Part shown: positions 52,530-62,237 of the stretch, piece after piece
Position numbering within the stretch: position 1 is the first letter of the stretch
Layout of the letters: the number at the start of each line of letters is the position of its first letter
From: Gemmatimonadota bacterium
GTDB lineage: Bacteria; Gemmatimonadota; Gemmatimonadetes; Gemmatimonadales; Gemmatimonadaceae
NCBI GenBank assembly: GCA_016712265.1
Contig: JADJRJ010000027.1
Span: 248,001-312,000 of the forward strand
DNA: 64,000 nucleotides
Reading direction: 5' to 3'
The notes under the pieces: generated by a model
Database searches by the model: none
Told to the model about the DNA's origin: nothing
What the model saw: only the letters and a program-made list of their open reading frames with translations
Made by a program: the position numbers and the translations under genes

Positions 52530-54869
52530 CTATTGTGCGGTGAAACTCACAAAGTAGAGCTGAGCCACTGGCGGGACCGCGCGGTCATCACAGGTGATCT
52601 CGTGCGTGCCGCCTCGGCCAAGCTTGATCCCGGCGAATTCAAGGTCCAAACGGACTGGTTCGCTGCCTCCGCGAGGGACAGACGAACGTACCACGCGTCG
52701 CGTCTTCGCAAGTTCTACGGCTCTTCCATTCATACGGTGTCGCAGGATGCACACTGGCATTGCGTCCGCCGGCAGATCGATGACGGCCCGCCCTGCGCCC
52801 GCCGTGGTAGAGGGTGCGCGCTGCAGATGCTGCATCAGGGTAGCGTTGGAGCTAAGCTCAAACGACACCGTCAGGAGAACCTGCTTGTCGGCGAGCGCGT
52901 ATTCGCCGCTCCGCGAAATGGTCAGTGTGCCTGGGTCGCCATTTGTCTCACGGATCCGCGCCGTCGTCTCTGTCGCCATGACGTCGGCGCCGAGGAGCCG
53001 GGTGCTAGGGGGGCTCACGTTTCCGCCCGGCTCACGCAGCAGGATCGTATCCGAGGCCACGACGCTACCGTCGATGCTGCATGTGATTCTGCCTCTCGTC
53101 ACCCCTTCGTTCCGAAGGCGATCGACTGGGATCTCGGCGACGAACCGCGTACGTATCGCCGCACCGCGTCCGAATCGCTGCTTTCGGTCCTCGTCGGGGT
53201 CCGGAAGGTCCAGGGGCGATGGCAACAGGGTTGAACTGAGCACGCAGGCCCGCCGAAACGTCCTGATGTTTGCGAGACTGGTGATCTCCGGTACGACACG
53301 TGCCATGCGGTCCCAGTCCGGCCAGTCAACGCGTTTCCCACCTTGCTGAAAGCGGTACTCCAGGGCCACGAACACCCGAGATCGGCCCGGCGCTGGGAAG
53401 ACCGCGCGAAGCACCCGCTGACTCTCGGGCGCCTCTGGACCGTCAGCGCCGAAGATCTCCATGTGTCCCCCGACGGTGATCCCTGCCTCCTCGAACATGC
53501 GATCCTGCTCGTAGGGCGAGGGCTGTTGCCCACTCGGTGGCGAATCAGGATTGCGCGCCGCGGACCTCCGCCCTTCTGGCGGGTCGAGCGCCTGATTGGT
53601 GCCGCCCTCGCGGAGAGGCGCCGACACCGCTGGCGTCTCCTGCTTTTCCTTCGAAGTGTCATTCGGCGGCGCATCTTCCCCAGGCGGCCGACTTTCCTCT
53701 CTCTTGCTGGTCACACCAGGCGTTGCGGCGACGTTTGGCTGGGACGCCGGTGAGAGCGAGTCTGGGCCGTTGCTTGACCGCAAACCAGGGAGTGCGGGGC
53801 TTCCTCCGAGCGAGTTGGCGAGGGCAAGCCACGCCCCTCCCCCTATGATGACCGTGGTCGCCGCAACTCGTCGAAGAGGCCACGTTGGCCACCTACTGCG
53901 TCGCGGCCCGCCATTCCTGCCACCAGCGATCGCTGCTCTGAGTTCATTCGCAAAGATGCCTGCGGTCCGGTAGCGCGCGAGCATGGCCGGATTCATGCCG
54001 CCCTTTAACACGCGACGCACGTCCGGTGGCAGCCCAGGCGTGAGCGTGAGCGTATCAATTCCGTAGGGGTCGTCAGCCGTTCCGTCCGGAATCTCACCCG
54101 CCCTCGGGGGAAGCGCCTTGAACAACGCATACGTTGCGACCACCGCGAGCGCGAAGACATCGCTGCGCCGGTCCACCCGACCTAGCCCGAACTGCTCGGG
54201 GCTCATGTACGCGGGTGTTCCTACTGCTTCGTTCTTCGCGGTGAGCCCGCCAGCGTTGGCGGCCCCGAGCGCTTTCGCCAGGCCGAAGTCGATGACCGTT
54301 GCAGATTCCGTAAGCTGACCCGCATCCCGAACGATGATGTTCGAGGCCGTCAGGTCTCGGTGGATGACGTCGTTCTCGTGGGCGAAGTCGAGCGCTTCCG
54401 CCACGTGGGCGATCCAGCGGCTGACCCGTTCAGGAGGTATTGGGCCTTCTCGCTCCACGAGCGTCCGGACGGAGTCGCCGCGGATGCGTTCCATCACCAG
54501 AAACGGCACGCCGTCCACGAGCCCGGCGTCGTACATCCGAACGATATGTGGATGCTCCAGCGATTCGGCGACCCTTGCCTCCTGTCGAAAGCGCTGGACC
54601 GTGTCGCTATCGATCGCAAACTCGGGACGCAGCAGCTTCACCACCCGTGCACCGTGGGTCTCCGCGTGCTGCGCAAAGTACACGTGGGCGAAGCCACCGG
54701 TTGCGACGAATTCCGTCAGCACCAGCGTTTCGCTGATGCGGCACCCCGCGAGGGCACGTGGCTCGAATCCGAGCGCTACCGACAGACCGTCGTTAGGGCA
54801 CGTGGGTTCATTCAGGCGCAGTGACTTGGAACACCGGGGACAGGTCCAGCCTGCAACAGCATTGAACAT
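52530..54869 (-). CDS. Zinc-ribbon Ser/Thr protein kinase, membrane-bound (kinase A)
   Basis: 779 residues. An N-terminal ribbon (TCPRCSKSLRL...TCPNDG, C10/C13/C24) precedes the kinase at about 45-310: glycine loop ATGGFAHVYFA, K78 in RVVKLLRPE, HRDLTASN (D172; T174 where most Ser/Thr kinases have Lys), IDFGLAKA, and GTPAYMSPEQ. One transmembrane helix at about 335-353 (VAATTVIIGGGAWLALA) leads to an extracytoplasmic part of 420 residues with Pro/Ser-rich linker and beta-rich modules. It is paralogous to kinase B (56859) and divergent from the SH3 gene. Confidence 0.88.
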   Translation of the reverse strand: MFNAVAGWTCPRCSKSLRLNEPTCPNDGLSVALGFEPRALAGCRISETLVLTEFVATGGFAHVYFAQHAETHGARVVKLLRPEFAIDSDTVQRFRQEARVAESLEHPHIVRMYDAGLVDGVPFLVMERIRGDSVRTLVEREGPIPPERVSRWIAHVAEALDFAHENDVIHRDLTASNIIVRDAGQLTESATVIDFGLAKALGAANAGGLTAKNEAVGTPAYMSPEQFGLGRVDRRSDVFALAVVATYALFKALPPRAGEIPDGTADDPYGIDTLTLTPGLPPDVRRVLKGGMNPAMLARYRTAGIFANELRAAIAGGRNGGPRRSRWPTWPLRRVAATTVIIGGGAWLALANSLGGSPALPGLRSSNGPDSLSPASQPNVAATPGVTSKREESRPPGEDAPPNDTSKEKQETPAVSAPLREGGTNQALDPPEGRRSAARNPDSPPSGQQPSPYEQDRMFEEAGITVGGHMEIFGADGPEAPESQRVLRAVFPAPGRSRVFVALEYRFQQGGKRVDWPDWDRMARVVPEITSLANIRTFRRACVLSSTLLPSPLDLPDPDEDRKQRFGRGAAIRTRFVAEIPVDRLRNEGVTRGRITCSIDGSVVASDTILLREPGGNVSPPSTRLLGADVMATETTARIRETNGDPGTLTISRSGEYALADKQVLLTVSFELSSNATLMQHLQRAPSTTAGAGRAVIDLPADAMPVCILRHRMNGRAVELAKTRRVVRSSVPRGGSEPVRLDLEFAGIKLGRGGTHEITCDDRAVPPVAQLYFVSFTAQ

Positions 54870-55088
54870 GGGCGGGCTGGCTTGAGCACCCCAAGGGTCG
54901 GCCGGGAGCGTTTCCCACGGAAGCTACCCGTCGCCTACGGACAGCGACAGTTGACAGCGGCATCCGAGGCGCGTCTGCCGACTGGCCTCTTCCGCCGTGC
55001 GCACCACCGATTCCGGTGTAACAGATCCCGGCATGCCGGCACTCCTCGGTTGCGGAGGTAGTCCGCCAACCACTCAAGAGGCCACAAC

Positions 55089-55937
55089 ATGCGCATTTTC
55101 AATCTCATGCCGGTGCTCACTCTCACCGCCGTACTCGCCCTCGGCCGCCAGACCGTTGCCGCCCAGAGCGCGACGTCTTCAGCGCTGGTCCGCACGAACG
55201 CCGTGGTGCGCTCCCAAGCCTCCCAGTCCGGCGAGCGGATCGGTCTCCTCAGAGCCGGTGAGGAAGTCGTTGTCCTGCAGGAGGTCCCGGGCTGGAAGCG
55301 CGTACGGACCTCATCAACGTCTGGGTGGGTGGCCTCCAGGCTGTTGTCGCCGCCACAGCACGTGGCCACTCAGGCGGTCGCCGTTAACCGACCCGACCCG
55401 GTTCCGCCCCGTTGTGGTGCCACCGCTCCCTGCCAGGCGCTAGCCGAACCCGCGGCAGCACCCCCCTTGGTCACGGATTCATCCGCGCCGCCAGCTGCCA
55501 CGTCGGCCACGGCGCCGGAGGGGGTACCCGGAATGAAACAAGCCGGGCCCTGGACCTTCGGAGGGCGCCTCTGGATCGGCGCTCCAGCGATCGGCATCTT
55601 CGGCGAAACAACCGCTCTCACCCGGAAGGTCTTCCGGCCGGGCACCATTGGCCTCTCCGCGTCGGCGGATTACGTGTCCGTCCCGCTCTTCGGTTCGGGA
55701 GTCCTTGTGTCCGCAATGGTCAACTACCATGTACGCTTGCCGACGGCGCCCAGGCTGGATCCCTTTGTCGGGGCAGGTATCGGCTTCGGGGCCATCGCGG
55801 GGTTCTCGGGTATCGACCTGCTGGGCCATGCCGGAGCTCGCTACTTCTTCACCGATCGATTGGGCCTGCATGCCAACATCAACGTCGGCCGCGCCGGGTA
55901 TGGTGGCTTGGCCATCGGCGTCGCCGGGCGACGCTGA
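55089..55937 (+). CDS. SH3-domain outer-membrane barrel protein
   Basis: 282 residues. Signal LMPVLTLTAVLALGRQTVAAQ. Residues 30-90 form an SH3_3-type domain (ALVRTNAVVRSQASQSGERI with LLRAGEEVVVLQEVPGWKRV and GWVASRLL). A Pro/Ala-rich linker with two Cys follows, then a small beta-barrel (WTFGGRLWIGAPAIGIFGET, ASADYVSVPLFGSGVLVSAM, ARYFFTDRLGLHANINVGRA). It might bind cell wall or envelope. Its stop overlaps an ATG of the sigma-factor frame (TGATG), so the genes could be coupled. Confidence 0.65.
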   Translation: MRIFNLMPVLTLTAVLALGRQTVAAQSATSSALVRTNAVVRSQASQSGERIGLLRAGEEVVVLQEVPGWKRVRTSSTSGWVASRLLSPPQHVATQAVAVNRPDPVPPRCGATAPCQALAEPAAAPPLVTDSSAPPAATSATAPEGVPGMKQAGPWTFGGRLWIGAPAIGIFGETTALTRKVFRPGTIGLSASADYVSVPLFGSGVLVSAMVNYHVRLPTAPRLDPFVGAGIGFGAIAGFSGIDLLGHAGARYFFTDRLGLHANINVGRAGYGGLAIGVAGRR

Positions 55938-56158
55938 TGGAGACCGCGATGCAGACCAAATCGCGCGCCTCTGTCGGTGTAGGGGATGCCCCGAAGTCGG
56001 ACCGTTCCACTGACGGTACGAAGTCGCGTCAATCGTCCTCGGAGTCGTCCGCGCGTGTCATGCCGGCCAGTGACACGACCCACGGCACCTCTCACAGTCC
56101 GACCGTTTACGCACCCCGCACGCGCGCGCACACCCGCCCCGCAACGCCTGACTCGCCC

Positions 56159-56764
56159 ATGCCTACCTCGGCCATCAAGCGCCTCATCGATTGGAGTACC
56201 CGGACTTTCCGTCGCAATCGCACCTCGGTGGAAGATGATGCACTGGTGTCTGCCCTACAGGCGGGCGACACGCGGAGCCTGGGCGAGTTGTACGAGCGTC
56301 ATTGGGCGATGCTGGTGCGCTTCCTTGATCGTGTCGGATGCACGGAGTCCGAGGATGTCGTGCAACAACTCTTCCTCCAGCTCCCCAAGAAGCTGCAGGG
56401 GTATGCGCCGCGTGGGGAGAGCCTCGACAAGTGGCTGCGCCGCGCGGCGTTCAACATGTATCGCACCCACCGGCGTGGCGTTGCCCGTCAGCGGCTTGAT
56501 GATGTCTCGATGGACGGAATGGCGGATGGCGCGTCTTCGGTGAGCGCCAAAATCACCCGCACCGACCTCGTCGAGCACCTGCTCAAGTTCCTCTCTGCCG
56601 ACGATCGGGAGATGCTGGTGATGGATGAGGAGGGCTTCTCCACGAAAGACATCGCCGAGGCTCACGGGATGAAGCCTGGCGCGGTTAGGACGCGTCTGAG
56701 CCGGGCCCGGGCAAGGCTGCGCGCGAAGGAAGCCGAGGTCAGGCTCCTGACTGGGATGGAGTGA
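56159..56764 (+). CDS. ECF-type RNA polymerase sigma factor
   Basis: 201 residues from the ATG at 56159. Region 2 is SALQAGDTRSLGELYERHWA, followed by DVVQQLFLQLPKKLQGYAPR. Region 4 is LSADDREMLVMDEEGFSTKD, then IAEAHGMKPGAVRTRLSRAR. The frame is open further up to an ATG at 55937 that overlaps the stop of the SH3 gene. That start would add a 74-residue Ser/Thr-rich tail unlike other ECF factors, but coupling makes it possible. It lies between two kinase paralogues, so it may be controlled by phosphorylation; no anti-sigma factor is seen. Confidence 0.85.
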   Translation: MPTSAIKRLIDWSTRTFRRNRTSVEDDALVSALQAGDTRSLGELYERHWAMLVRFLDRVGCTESEDVVQQLFLQLPKKLQGYAPRGESLDKWLRRAAFNMYRTHRRGVARQRLDDVSMDGMADGASSVSAKITRTDLVEHLLKFLSADDREMLVMDEEGFSTKDIAEAHGMKPGAVRTRLSRARARLRAKEAEVRLLTGME

Positions 56765-56858
56765 GGGAACGGCTGTTGCCCCCGGGACACCAGAAGTAGC
56801 TTTGGGCCGGATCGACCCGGGCCACCCCAGCCCTCCCCGTGCAACGCGTACCCTGACG

Positions 56859-58607
56859 ATGCACAGTCCCGTCGCTGGCTGGACCTGCCCCAAGTGCGAC
56901 ACGACCCTGCGCCTGGACACGCCCGCATGTCCCGCCGACGGGTTCACGGTGGCCCGAGGTTTCGAACCGCGGGCACTGACCGGGTGCCTCATCAGCGACA
57001 AGCTCCTCCTCACGGAGTTTGTCGCCACTGGTGGCTTCGCGCATGTGTACTTCGCACACCACATCGAGACGAGGGGCGCACGCGTCGTGAAGATGCTGCG
57101 CCCAGAGTTGGCGGTCAACAAGGACACGGTCCTTCGCTTCCGGCACGAGGCGCAGATCGCGGAGTCCCTTGAGCATCCCCACATCGTTCGCATCTACGAT
57201 ACGGGCCTGGTACAGGGCATCCCGTACCTGGTCATGGAACGCATCCGGGGCGACTCGATCCGGACGCTGGTCGAGCGCGAGGGCCCCATGTCCCCACCTC
57301 GTGCCGCACGACTGGTGACGCAGGTGGCCGACGCACTTGAGTTTGCCCACGCCCGTCACGTGATCCATCGAGACCTAACTGCCGCCAACGTGATAGTGCG
57401 GACCACGGAGCTCGGCACGGAGACGGCAACAGTCATCGACTTCGGCCTGGCAAAGGCCATCGGGCGAGGCACCAGCCACGACCTCACCGCACCGAACGAA
57501 GCGGTCGGCACGCCAGCCTACATGAGCCCTGAGCAGCTCGGGCTCGGTCAGGTGGACGCGCGGAGCGACGTTTTCGCCCTCGCCGTTGTGGCGACCGTGG
57601 CTCTGTTTGGACGGCTCCCTCCGCTTGCCGGCCACGACCTCCCCGACGCGACGAGCGAAGACCCCTACGGAATTGACACACTGCCCCGGCCGGTCGGCCT
57701 CGGCTCCGACGTCATTCCGGTACTCAAGAGCGGGCTCATGCCTGCCAAGCGCGAGCGTTGTGCGACGCCGCGCGAGTTTGCCGATGCCCTAGCAGTGGCC
57801 ACAGGTTGCCCGGTCGACTCAGAGGACACAACGCATGGGCCACGTACCCGATGGCTCGCGCGCGCTGGGGCCAGCCTCGGAATCACCTTCGTCATTGCTT
57901 TCGCCGCTTGGCATACCGCGCGTCCACCGCAGGGAAACCGGCAGGTCGACCTTCCGACAGACCTTGCGGCTATCTTGGATAGCGCAAAGGAACGCGCCCC
58001 TGCCGACGCCACGCCCATCTCGCCTGAACCTGTTCCTGTTGAGCTGGCCACTCCGGACACGGCCGCATCATGGCGGTCCGCGCTCTCCGACGCGAATGAG
58101 CTCCGCATGGCTATGGAGTCACTGACCGCGCCGAAGCAACCGGCGGATTCCACCGCTGCGACCGGGTTCAGCGAACAGAAGGACAAAACCACCGATGACA
58201 CGGGCAGACGCACCCAGCCCCCTGATGGCTCGGGCAATGCGCTGTGGACATCGCCCTACGACCTCGACCGGCTGGTTGTGGGCTTTCGGTCGGACGGGGA
58301 AGACAACGGGCTGGCGCTGGCCGTTGCGGTGTTCATCGACGCCGCCGTACGTGCTAATGCCCAGGCACGAGTGTTCAGGTTCGGCGATCCCTCCGCACGA
58401 TCTGGTCGCCGGGCCTGGCTCGAGGAAGTGCATCACCGAGAGCCCGACATGGCCCGAGAGGCGGATTCCGTGCGATCGACGACCCCAGCAGGCAAACGCG
58501 ACGTGATCCTCCGGCTCGCCGAGGCCTTGTTGGCCTCGGAGGGAATCCCGCTCGCCCTGACCCCCGACGCCAGGAAACGGGCGGTCGGCCTGCTGTCCTC
58601 CTGGTAA
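56859..58607 (+). CDS. Zinc-ribbon Ser/Thr protein kinase, membrane-bound (kinase B)
   Basis: 582 residues from the ATG at 56859 (MHSPVAGWTCPKC). Layout as in kinase A: ribbon C10/C13/C24, glycine loop ATGGFAHVYFA, K78, HRDLTAAN (Thr again in the Lys position), IDFGLAKA, GTPAYMSPEQLGLG, then one transmembrane helix (ARAGASLGITFVIAFAAWHT, around 335-355). The extracytoplasmic part is shorter (about 225 residues) and unrelated to that of kinase A. The kinase half is near-identical in many stretches, so the pair arose by duplication with exchange of sensor domain. Confidence 0.9.
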   Translation: MHSPVAGWTCPKCDTTLRLDTPACPADGFTVARGFEPRALTGCLISDKLLLTEFVATGGFAHVYFAHHIETRGARVVKMLRPELAVNKDTVLRFRHEAQIAESLEHPHIVRIYDTGLVQGIPYLVMERIRGDSIRTLVEREGPMSPPRAARLVTQVADALEFAHARHVIHRDLTAANVIVRTTELGTETATVIDFGLAKAIGRGTSHDLTAPNEAVGTPAYMSPEQLGLGQVDARSDVFALAVVATVALFGRLPPLAGHDLPDATSEDPYGIDTLPRPVGLGSDVIPVLKSGLMPAKRERCATPREFADALAVATGCPVDSEDTTHGPRTRWLARAGASLGITFVIAFAAWHTARPPQGNRQVDLPTDLAAILDSAKERAPADATPISPEPVPVELATPDTAASWRSALSDANELRMAMESLTAPKQPADSTAATGFSEQKDKTTDDTGRRTQPPDGSGNALWTSPYDLDRLVVGFRSDGEDNGLALAVAVFIDAAVRANAQARVFRFGDPSARSGRRAWLEEVHHREPDMAREADSVRSTTPAGKRDVILRLAEALLASEGIPLALTPDARKRAVGLLSSW

Positions 58608-58615
58608 GGTGCACC

Positions 58616-60127
58616 ATGCCGCATGCACAGCTGTCGACCGAATCCCGACCCCGGGCGTCCGTGAGAGTCCTGGTAGCCCTTGCATGGCTCCTGTCGAAGG
58701 CCGCGACTCTGGGGGGACAGGCCGCTCCGCAGGCGGGCTCCGATGGTATCCTCGTCCCTGTCGCCACGCTCGGGATCGCCGTAGATCAGTACCGGACGGG
58801 TAGCGTGCCTGAGGCGCGACTGCACGTTACACGACTCAATGACGCCTTGGGGCGGCGAGGGTACCCGGTCTCTGCGCTGACGAATCCCACGCGGACGTCC
58901 ATGCTGGAGGCGCTCCGCTCGTTCCGCGATCGCTTGCCGCCCAACGCCGCGGCGTTTGTGTTGTTCAGTGGGATGGCCCTCCAGTACATGGGCCAGCCGT
59001 ACCTGCTTCCGACGGACGCGCGGCTCGAGTTCGAGCGAGACATCCCTGCGGAGGGTGTGCCCCTCGCGGACGTTCTCGAAATCACGCGGGGGCGTCCCTC
59101 CGCCACGCTGGTCGTCGCCATCAGTGCGCCGCGGCGAAACCCCTTTATTGCGCGTACGTGGACATCGGCGTCGAATGACTTGACGCTGGAGAAGCTGCCG
59201 CCCGGTGTCGTCCTGATCCTTCCTCCTCAGGGCACGCCTGCGCTGGACGCCCCGTCGATCGGGCTGCAGCTGGCCGCCGTTGTGGCACGGACACCAGCCG
59301 ATGCTCCGCTGGTTGTGCCTGGTGCGTTTCAGTCCGCACTGGAAGCCACGGCGGCCGCAGTGACGCACTCCATCGCGCGCCCAGTGTCAATCGCACCGCG
59401 CAGGAACTTCACGGCCAACTTGCCGCAGAGTGGGCTCTATCGGTATGACGTGCTGTACGAGGGACGGGGCAACAGGCGCGGCTTTCGCCCGGACGCGGCC
59501 GGTGTCGTCGACCTTGGGAAGGTCCGTAGTCGCTTCGAACTCGATATCCGCACCTGGCTGAGTGTGACGGTGCGGCAGGACCTTCTCGCGAGGCGCATCG
59601 AACAGGTGTTCGCCGTGGACTCCATCCGCATACTCCATGCAAAGGAGATGAACGAGCTCCCCGACACCGTCCAGATCCGTCACGCCCGCCTCCGGGTCAC
59701 CTATGACACGACCGGTCGGCTGATCGGGCAGTCCTTCGAGGGGACCGGGGCCCGGAATGATGTGGAACGTGCCCTCTGGGAGCACGCCTCGTCACTGCGC
59801 CCCACCCTCATCCATGAGGTGCAACCTTGGCGCGATACCCTCGCCTTCCGCCCCGGCACCAGGGACGCCATTTGGCGCGTTCGCACACGATCTGTCCGCG
59901 CAGCCGCGCGGGGGCCAGCGCAGGGCCCCGTCCTGTTCGAGGAGGTGGTGCAATCGTGGACAGTCAACCCGGAGTATCGCCTAACGGCCGAGGGTGAGAC
60001 GGCTCTCGCACCGGAAGGCACGGTACGGAGCGTAAAGGCCTCCTATCGCATTGAGGTGCAGGGCCAGCCCGCGCTGGGGAGCAGCGGCTCCTGGAAGTAC
60101 GAGTTGGTCAGTAGGCCAGTGCAATAG
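58616..60127 (+). CDS. Caspase-fold protein lacking catalytic His and Cys
   Basis: 503 residues, 9 bases after kinase B. After a possible signal, residues 48-180 follow the caspase (C14) p20 order: TLGIAVDQYRTGSVPEARLH, RLNDALGRRGYPVSALTN, FVLFSGMALQYMGQPYLLPT and LVVAISAPRRNPF. In active members these read ...SGHG..., ...YLLPvDa and ...LDACRxNPF. Here the catalytic His is M120 and the catalytic Cys is P172. It should therefore be a non-catalytic scaffold or binding protein. Residues 240-500 form an unrelated beta-rich domain. It is probably co-transcribed with kinase B. Confidence 0.8.
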   Translation: MPHAQLSTESRPRASVRVLVALAWLLSKAATLGGQAAPQAGSDGILVPVATLGIAVDQYRTGSVPEARLHVTRLNDALGRRGYPVSALTNPTRTSMLEALRSFRDRLPPNAAAFVLFSGMALQYMGQPYLLPTDARLEFERDIPAEGVPLADVLEITRGRPSATLVVAISAPRRNPFIARTWTSASNDLTLEKLPPGVVLILPPQGTPALDAPSIGLQLAAVVARTPADAPLVVPGAFQSALEATAAAVTHSIARPVSIAPRRNFTANLPQSGLYRYDVLYEGRGNRRGFRPDAAGVVDLGKVRSRFELDIRTWLSVTVRQDLLARRIEQVFAVDSIRILHAKEMNELPDTVQIRHARLRVTYDTTGRLIGQSFEGTGARNDVERALWEHASSLRPTLIHEVQPWRDTLAFRPGTRDAIWRVRTRSVRAAARGPAQGPVLFEEVVQSWTVNPEYRLTAEGETALAPEGTVRSVKASYRIEVQGQPALGSSGSWKYELVSRPVQ

Positions 60128-60157
60128 ACGCCGGCGTCGGGTCGTCGCAAGGAGAGG

Positions 60158-60910
60158 TCAGCACGGCGGGAACTTGAAAAGTCCAGTCGGATAGAGGCGA
60201 TCACGCAGGGGCTCGCTCGCGCGATCCGCGTACTCTCGCAGCGCACGGCATGCCACGGACTGCTCCATGGACACAAGATGCCTGTATACCTCATCACTGG
60301 CTTCAGCGGTGAGCCTCTTGAGGTGGTCGATCAGTGCCAGCGTAGCTGCATCGGGCGCCGGTGGCACGCCAGCCGACGCGAGCGCCAGTCGCACGCCCGT
60401 ATTTCCGATAAGCTCCTCTTGGCCTGGCCCCGGGTTCAGCCGGCGAAGTAGGGCGTACTCCCTCGGTCCGGCCATCCAGGAGGCAGCCTCGAAGGCGGCG
60501 GTCGCCAGCTGAGAAAGCTCCGTGACCGCGAGCATGTCGCGCGAAACCTGAGTGGAGAAACGAAAATTGGGATACTTGGGCCGATCCTCCAAACACAACC
60601 TCGCGCTCCTCTCGCCGCTGCTGGCGACCCATGACCTCTTGCAATCCCGCGCTTGCAGCTTGAGCATCTCATGTTCAACTGACATCAAACGAATTTGGAG
60701 TGAGCTCGCCAACTCGACGGTTGCCATCGGCGCCTGCGCACCCAGGGCGCGAAGCGCACCGAGGAGCGCAACACTGTCCCGAGGGAGCTGGGCGAGGGAG
60801 AACCTTCGGAGCACGGCTTCAACCTTGCCCTGAATGGTACCCTGTGCCGCAGCAACCTGGCTAAGGCCCGATAGGAGCAGCAAGGCGATCGCTTTGCGAG
60901 ATGTAGGCAT
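60158..60910 (-). CDS. Secreted protein of unknown function, pair 2
   Basis: 250 residues from the ATG at 60910, where a signal peptide starts (KAIALLLLSGLSQVAAAQ). Mostly helical, with a conserved DCKRSWVASSGERSARLCLE segment like the protein of pair 1 and a C-terminal Cys (FKFPPC). It follows the ankyrin lipoprotein gene (61932-60982) at 71 bases on the same strand, as the paired genes do at 47999-49773. Function unknown. Confidence 0.6.
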   Translation of the reverse strand: MPTSRKAIALLLLSGLSQVAAAQGTIQGKVEAVLRRFSLAQLPRDSVALLGALRALGAQAPMATVELASSLQIRLMSVEHEMLKLQARDCKRSWVASSGERSARLCLEDRPKYPNFRFSTQVSRDMLAVTELSQLATAAFEAASWMAGPREYALLRRLNPGPGQEELIGNTGVRLALASAGVPPAPDAATLALIDHLKRLTAEASDEVYRHLVSMEQSVACRALREYADRASEPLRDRLYPTGLFKFPPC

Positions 60911-60981
60911 GGAATTCAGGTACCTCCGATCAGTATGGGTTTGCTCGCAGGCGATGAGGAGCTCGCGCCTCGGCAAGTACT

Positions 60982-61932
60982 TCATGGCGTCGGTCGCCTG
61001 GACGTGCAGTCGGATGCAAGTGCCTGCACACGAGGCACGCCGCCCGGCAGTGACCCTCGTGCCACCTTGATCTGCAGCTTCAGCAATTCGACCAGGAGGG
61101 CGCACCCCTCCGGGTCGCCACGCAGCTTGGCCCGCCAGTGCCGCCAGGACTCAGGTGCGTGTGCCAGCAGGTTCTCGATCATGCTCAGGCGGTTGGGAAG
61201 CATCGTGTTCCACCGCCCCTGCTCTTCGGGGCCGCCAGCTGCCGGGAGCGGTTCTGGGCGGAATGCCAGGGGAGTGTCCGGGGTGACCGGTGCACGCCAG
61301 AGCAGAAACTCCAGGACGTCGTTTCCCGAAGCGTCGACCGCGTTCCATTGCGCCCCCCGATCGAGCAGATCCTTGAACGGCGCTGGACGAGCGCTCCATG
61401 CGGCGAGCATTAGCGGCGTCATCTGCGAGATCGTACGCGCCTCAATCTTGCCTCCAGCTTCAAGGACAAGCGAGATCGCCGCGGGGCTGGCGTATCCGGC
61501 ATAGTGGATCGCGCTCCAGCCAAGGCCGGTGGCGCGAGTCGCGTGCACGTCCGCTCCTGCCCGTAGCAGTTCGTCGGCGACAACCACACGGCTCCTCTCA
61601 ACTGCTGCCATTAGAGGCCTCAACTCAGCGTGCCGCTTCGACCCGGCGTTCGGATCAGCGCCCGCACTTAGGAGCCGCCGCACCGCAGCAATATCACCAC
61701 GCTGCGATGCCTCGACGAGCGAGTCGGACTTCGATGGCGGCGCTTCAACGGGTTGCGGAGCAGAGGCGGGACGCGCCAACGTCGTGGGCCGACTCGAAGC
61801 CACCCTCGCGGGGGCCGCGACCACGGTTACAGGACCGCTAGCGCAGGCCGGCGACGAGACAACCGCCGCGACAACCGCAAGACGCAGCAGTCGCTTCCGA
61901 CATCGTTGCTGGCGGGCAGAGCGAGACGGCAT
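60982..61932 (-). CDS. Ankyrin-repeat lipoprotein, pair 2
   Basis: 316 residues from the ATG at 61932 (a longer frame starts at 62052). Lipoprotein leader LLRLAVVAAVVSSPACASGP. About four ankyrin repeats: SLVEASQRGDIAAVRRLLSA, LRPLMAAVERSRVVVADELL, WSAIHYAGYASPAAISLVLE, and TPLMLAAWSARPAPFKDLLD. A C-terminal Cys-containing helical region follows (DPEGCALLVELLKLQ, ALASDCTS). It is more regular than its paralogue of pair 1. Likely periplasmic or outer-membrane anchored. Confidence 0.8.
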   Translation of the reverse strand: MPSRSARQQRCRKRLLRLAVVAAVVSSPACASGPVTVVAAPARVASSRPTTLARPASAPQPVEAPPSKSDSLVEASQRGDIAAVRRLLSAGADPNAGSKRHAELRPLMAAVERSRVVVADELLRAGADVHATRATGLGWSAIHYAGYASPAAISLVLEAGGKIEARTISQMTPLMLAAWSARPAPFKDLLDRGAQWNAVDASGNDVLEFLLWRAPVTPDTPLAFRPEPLPAAGGPEEQGRWNTMLPNRLSMIENLLAHAPESWRHWRAKLRGDPEGCALLVELLKLQIKVARGSLPGGVPRVQALASDCTSRRPTP

Positions 61933-62237
61933 GATGACAGAGGTTCGGCAGGCGCAGGACGCGGTCGGGAAATTGCTACGGCTCTGGAAGACGAGGTGTT
62001 GGCCGCTGTCCTCACGGTGGGATGGCAGTCTATGGGTCGTCACATCCATCATGTGCCGGTGGCAGCGGAAATGCTACCGCAGGTAACGGCTTCCGAGGTG
62101 GGATCCCACGTAACAGTCCCGCCGTCCTTTCACTGGTAGAGGGACTGGTCACGGACGCGACATTCCGGCCGGTCGCCCCCCTTCTCGGCGCACCACCACG
62201 CGCGCCCGTTCCCTGCGAGCACCGCCCGGACTCCCCC

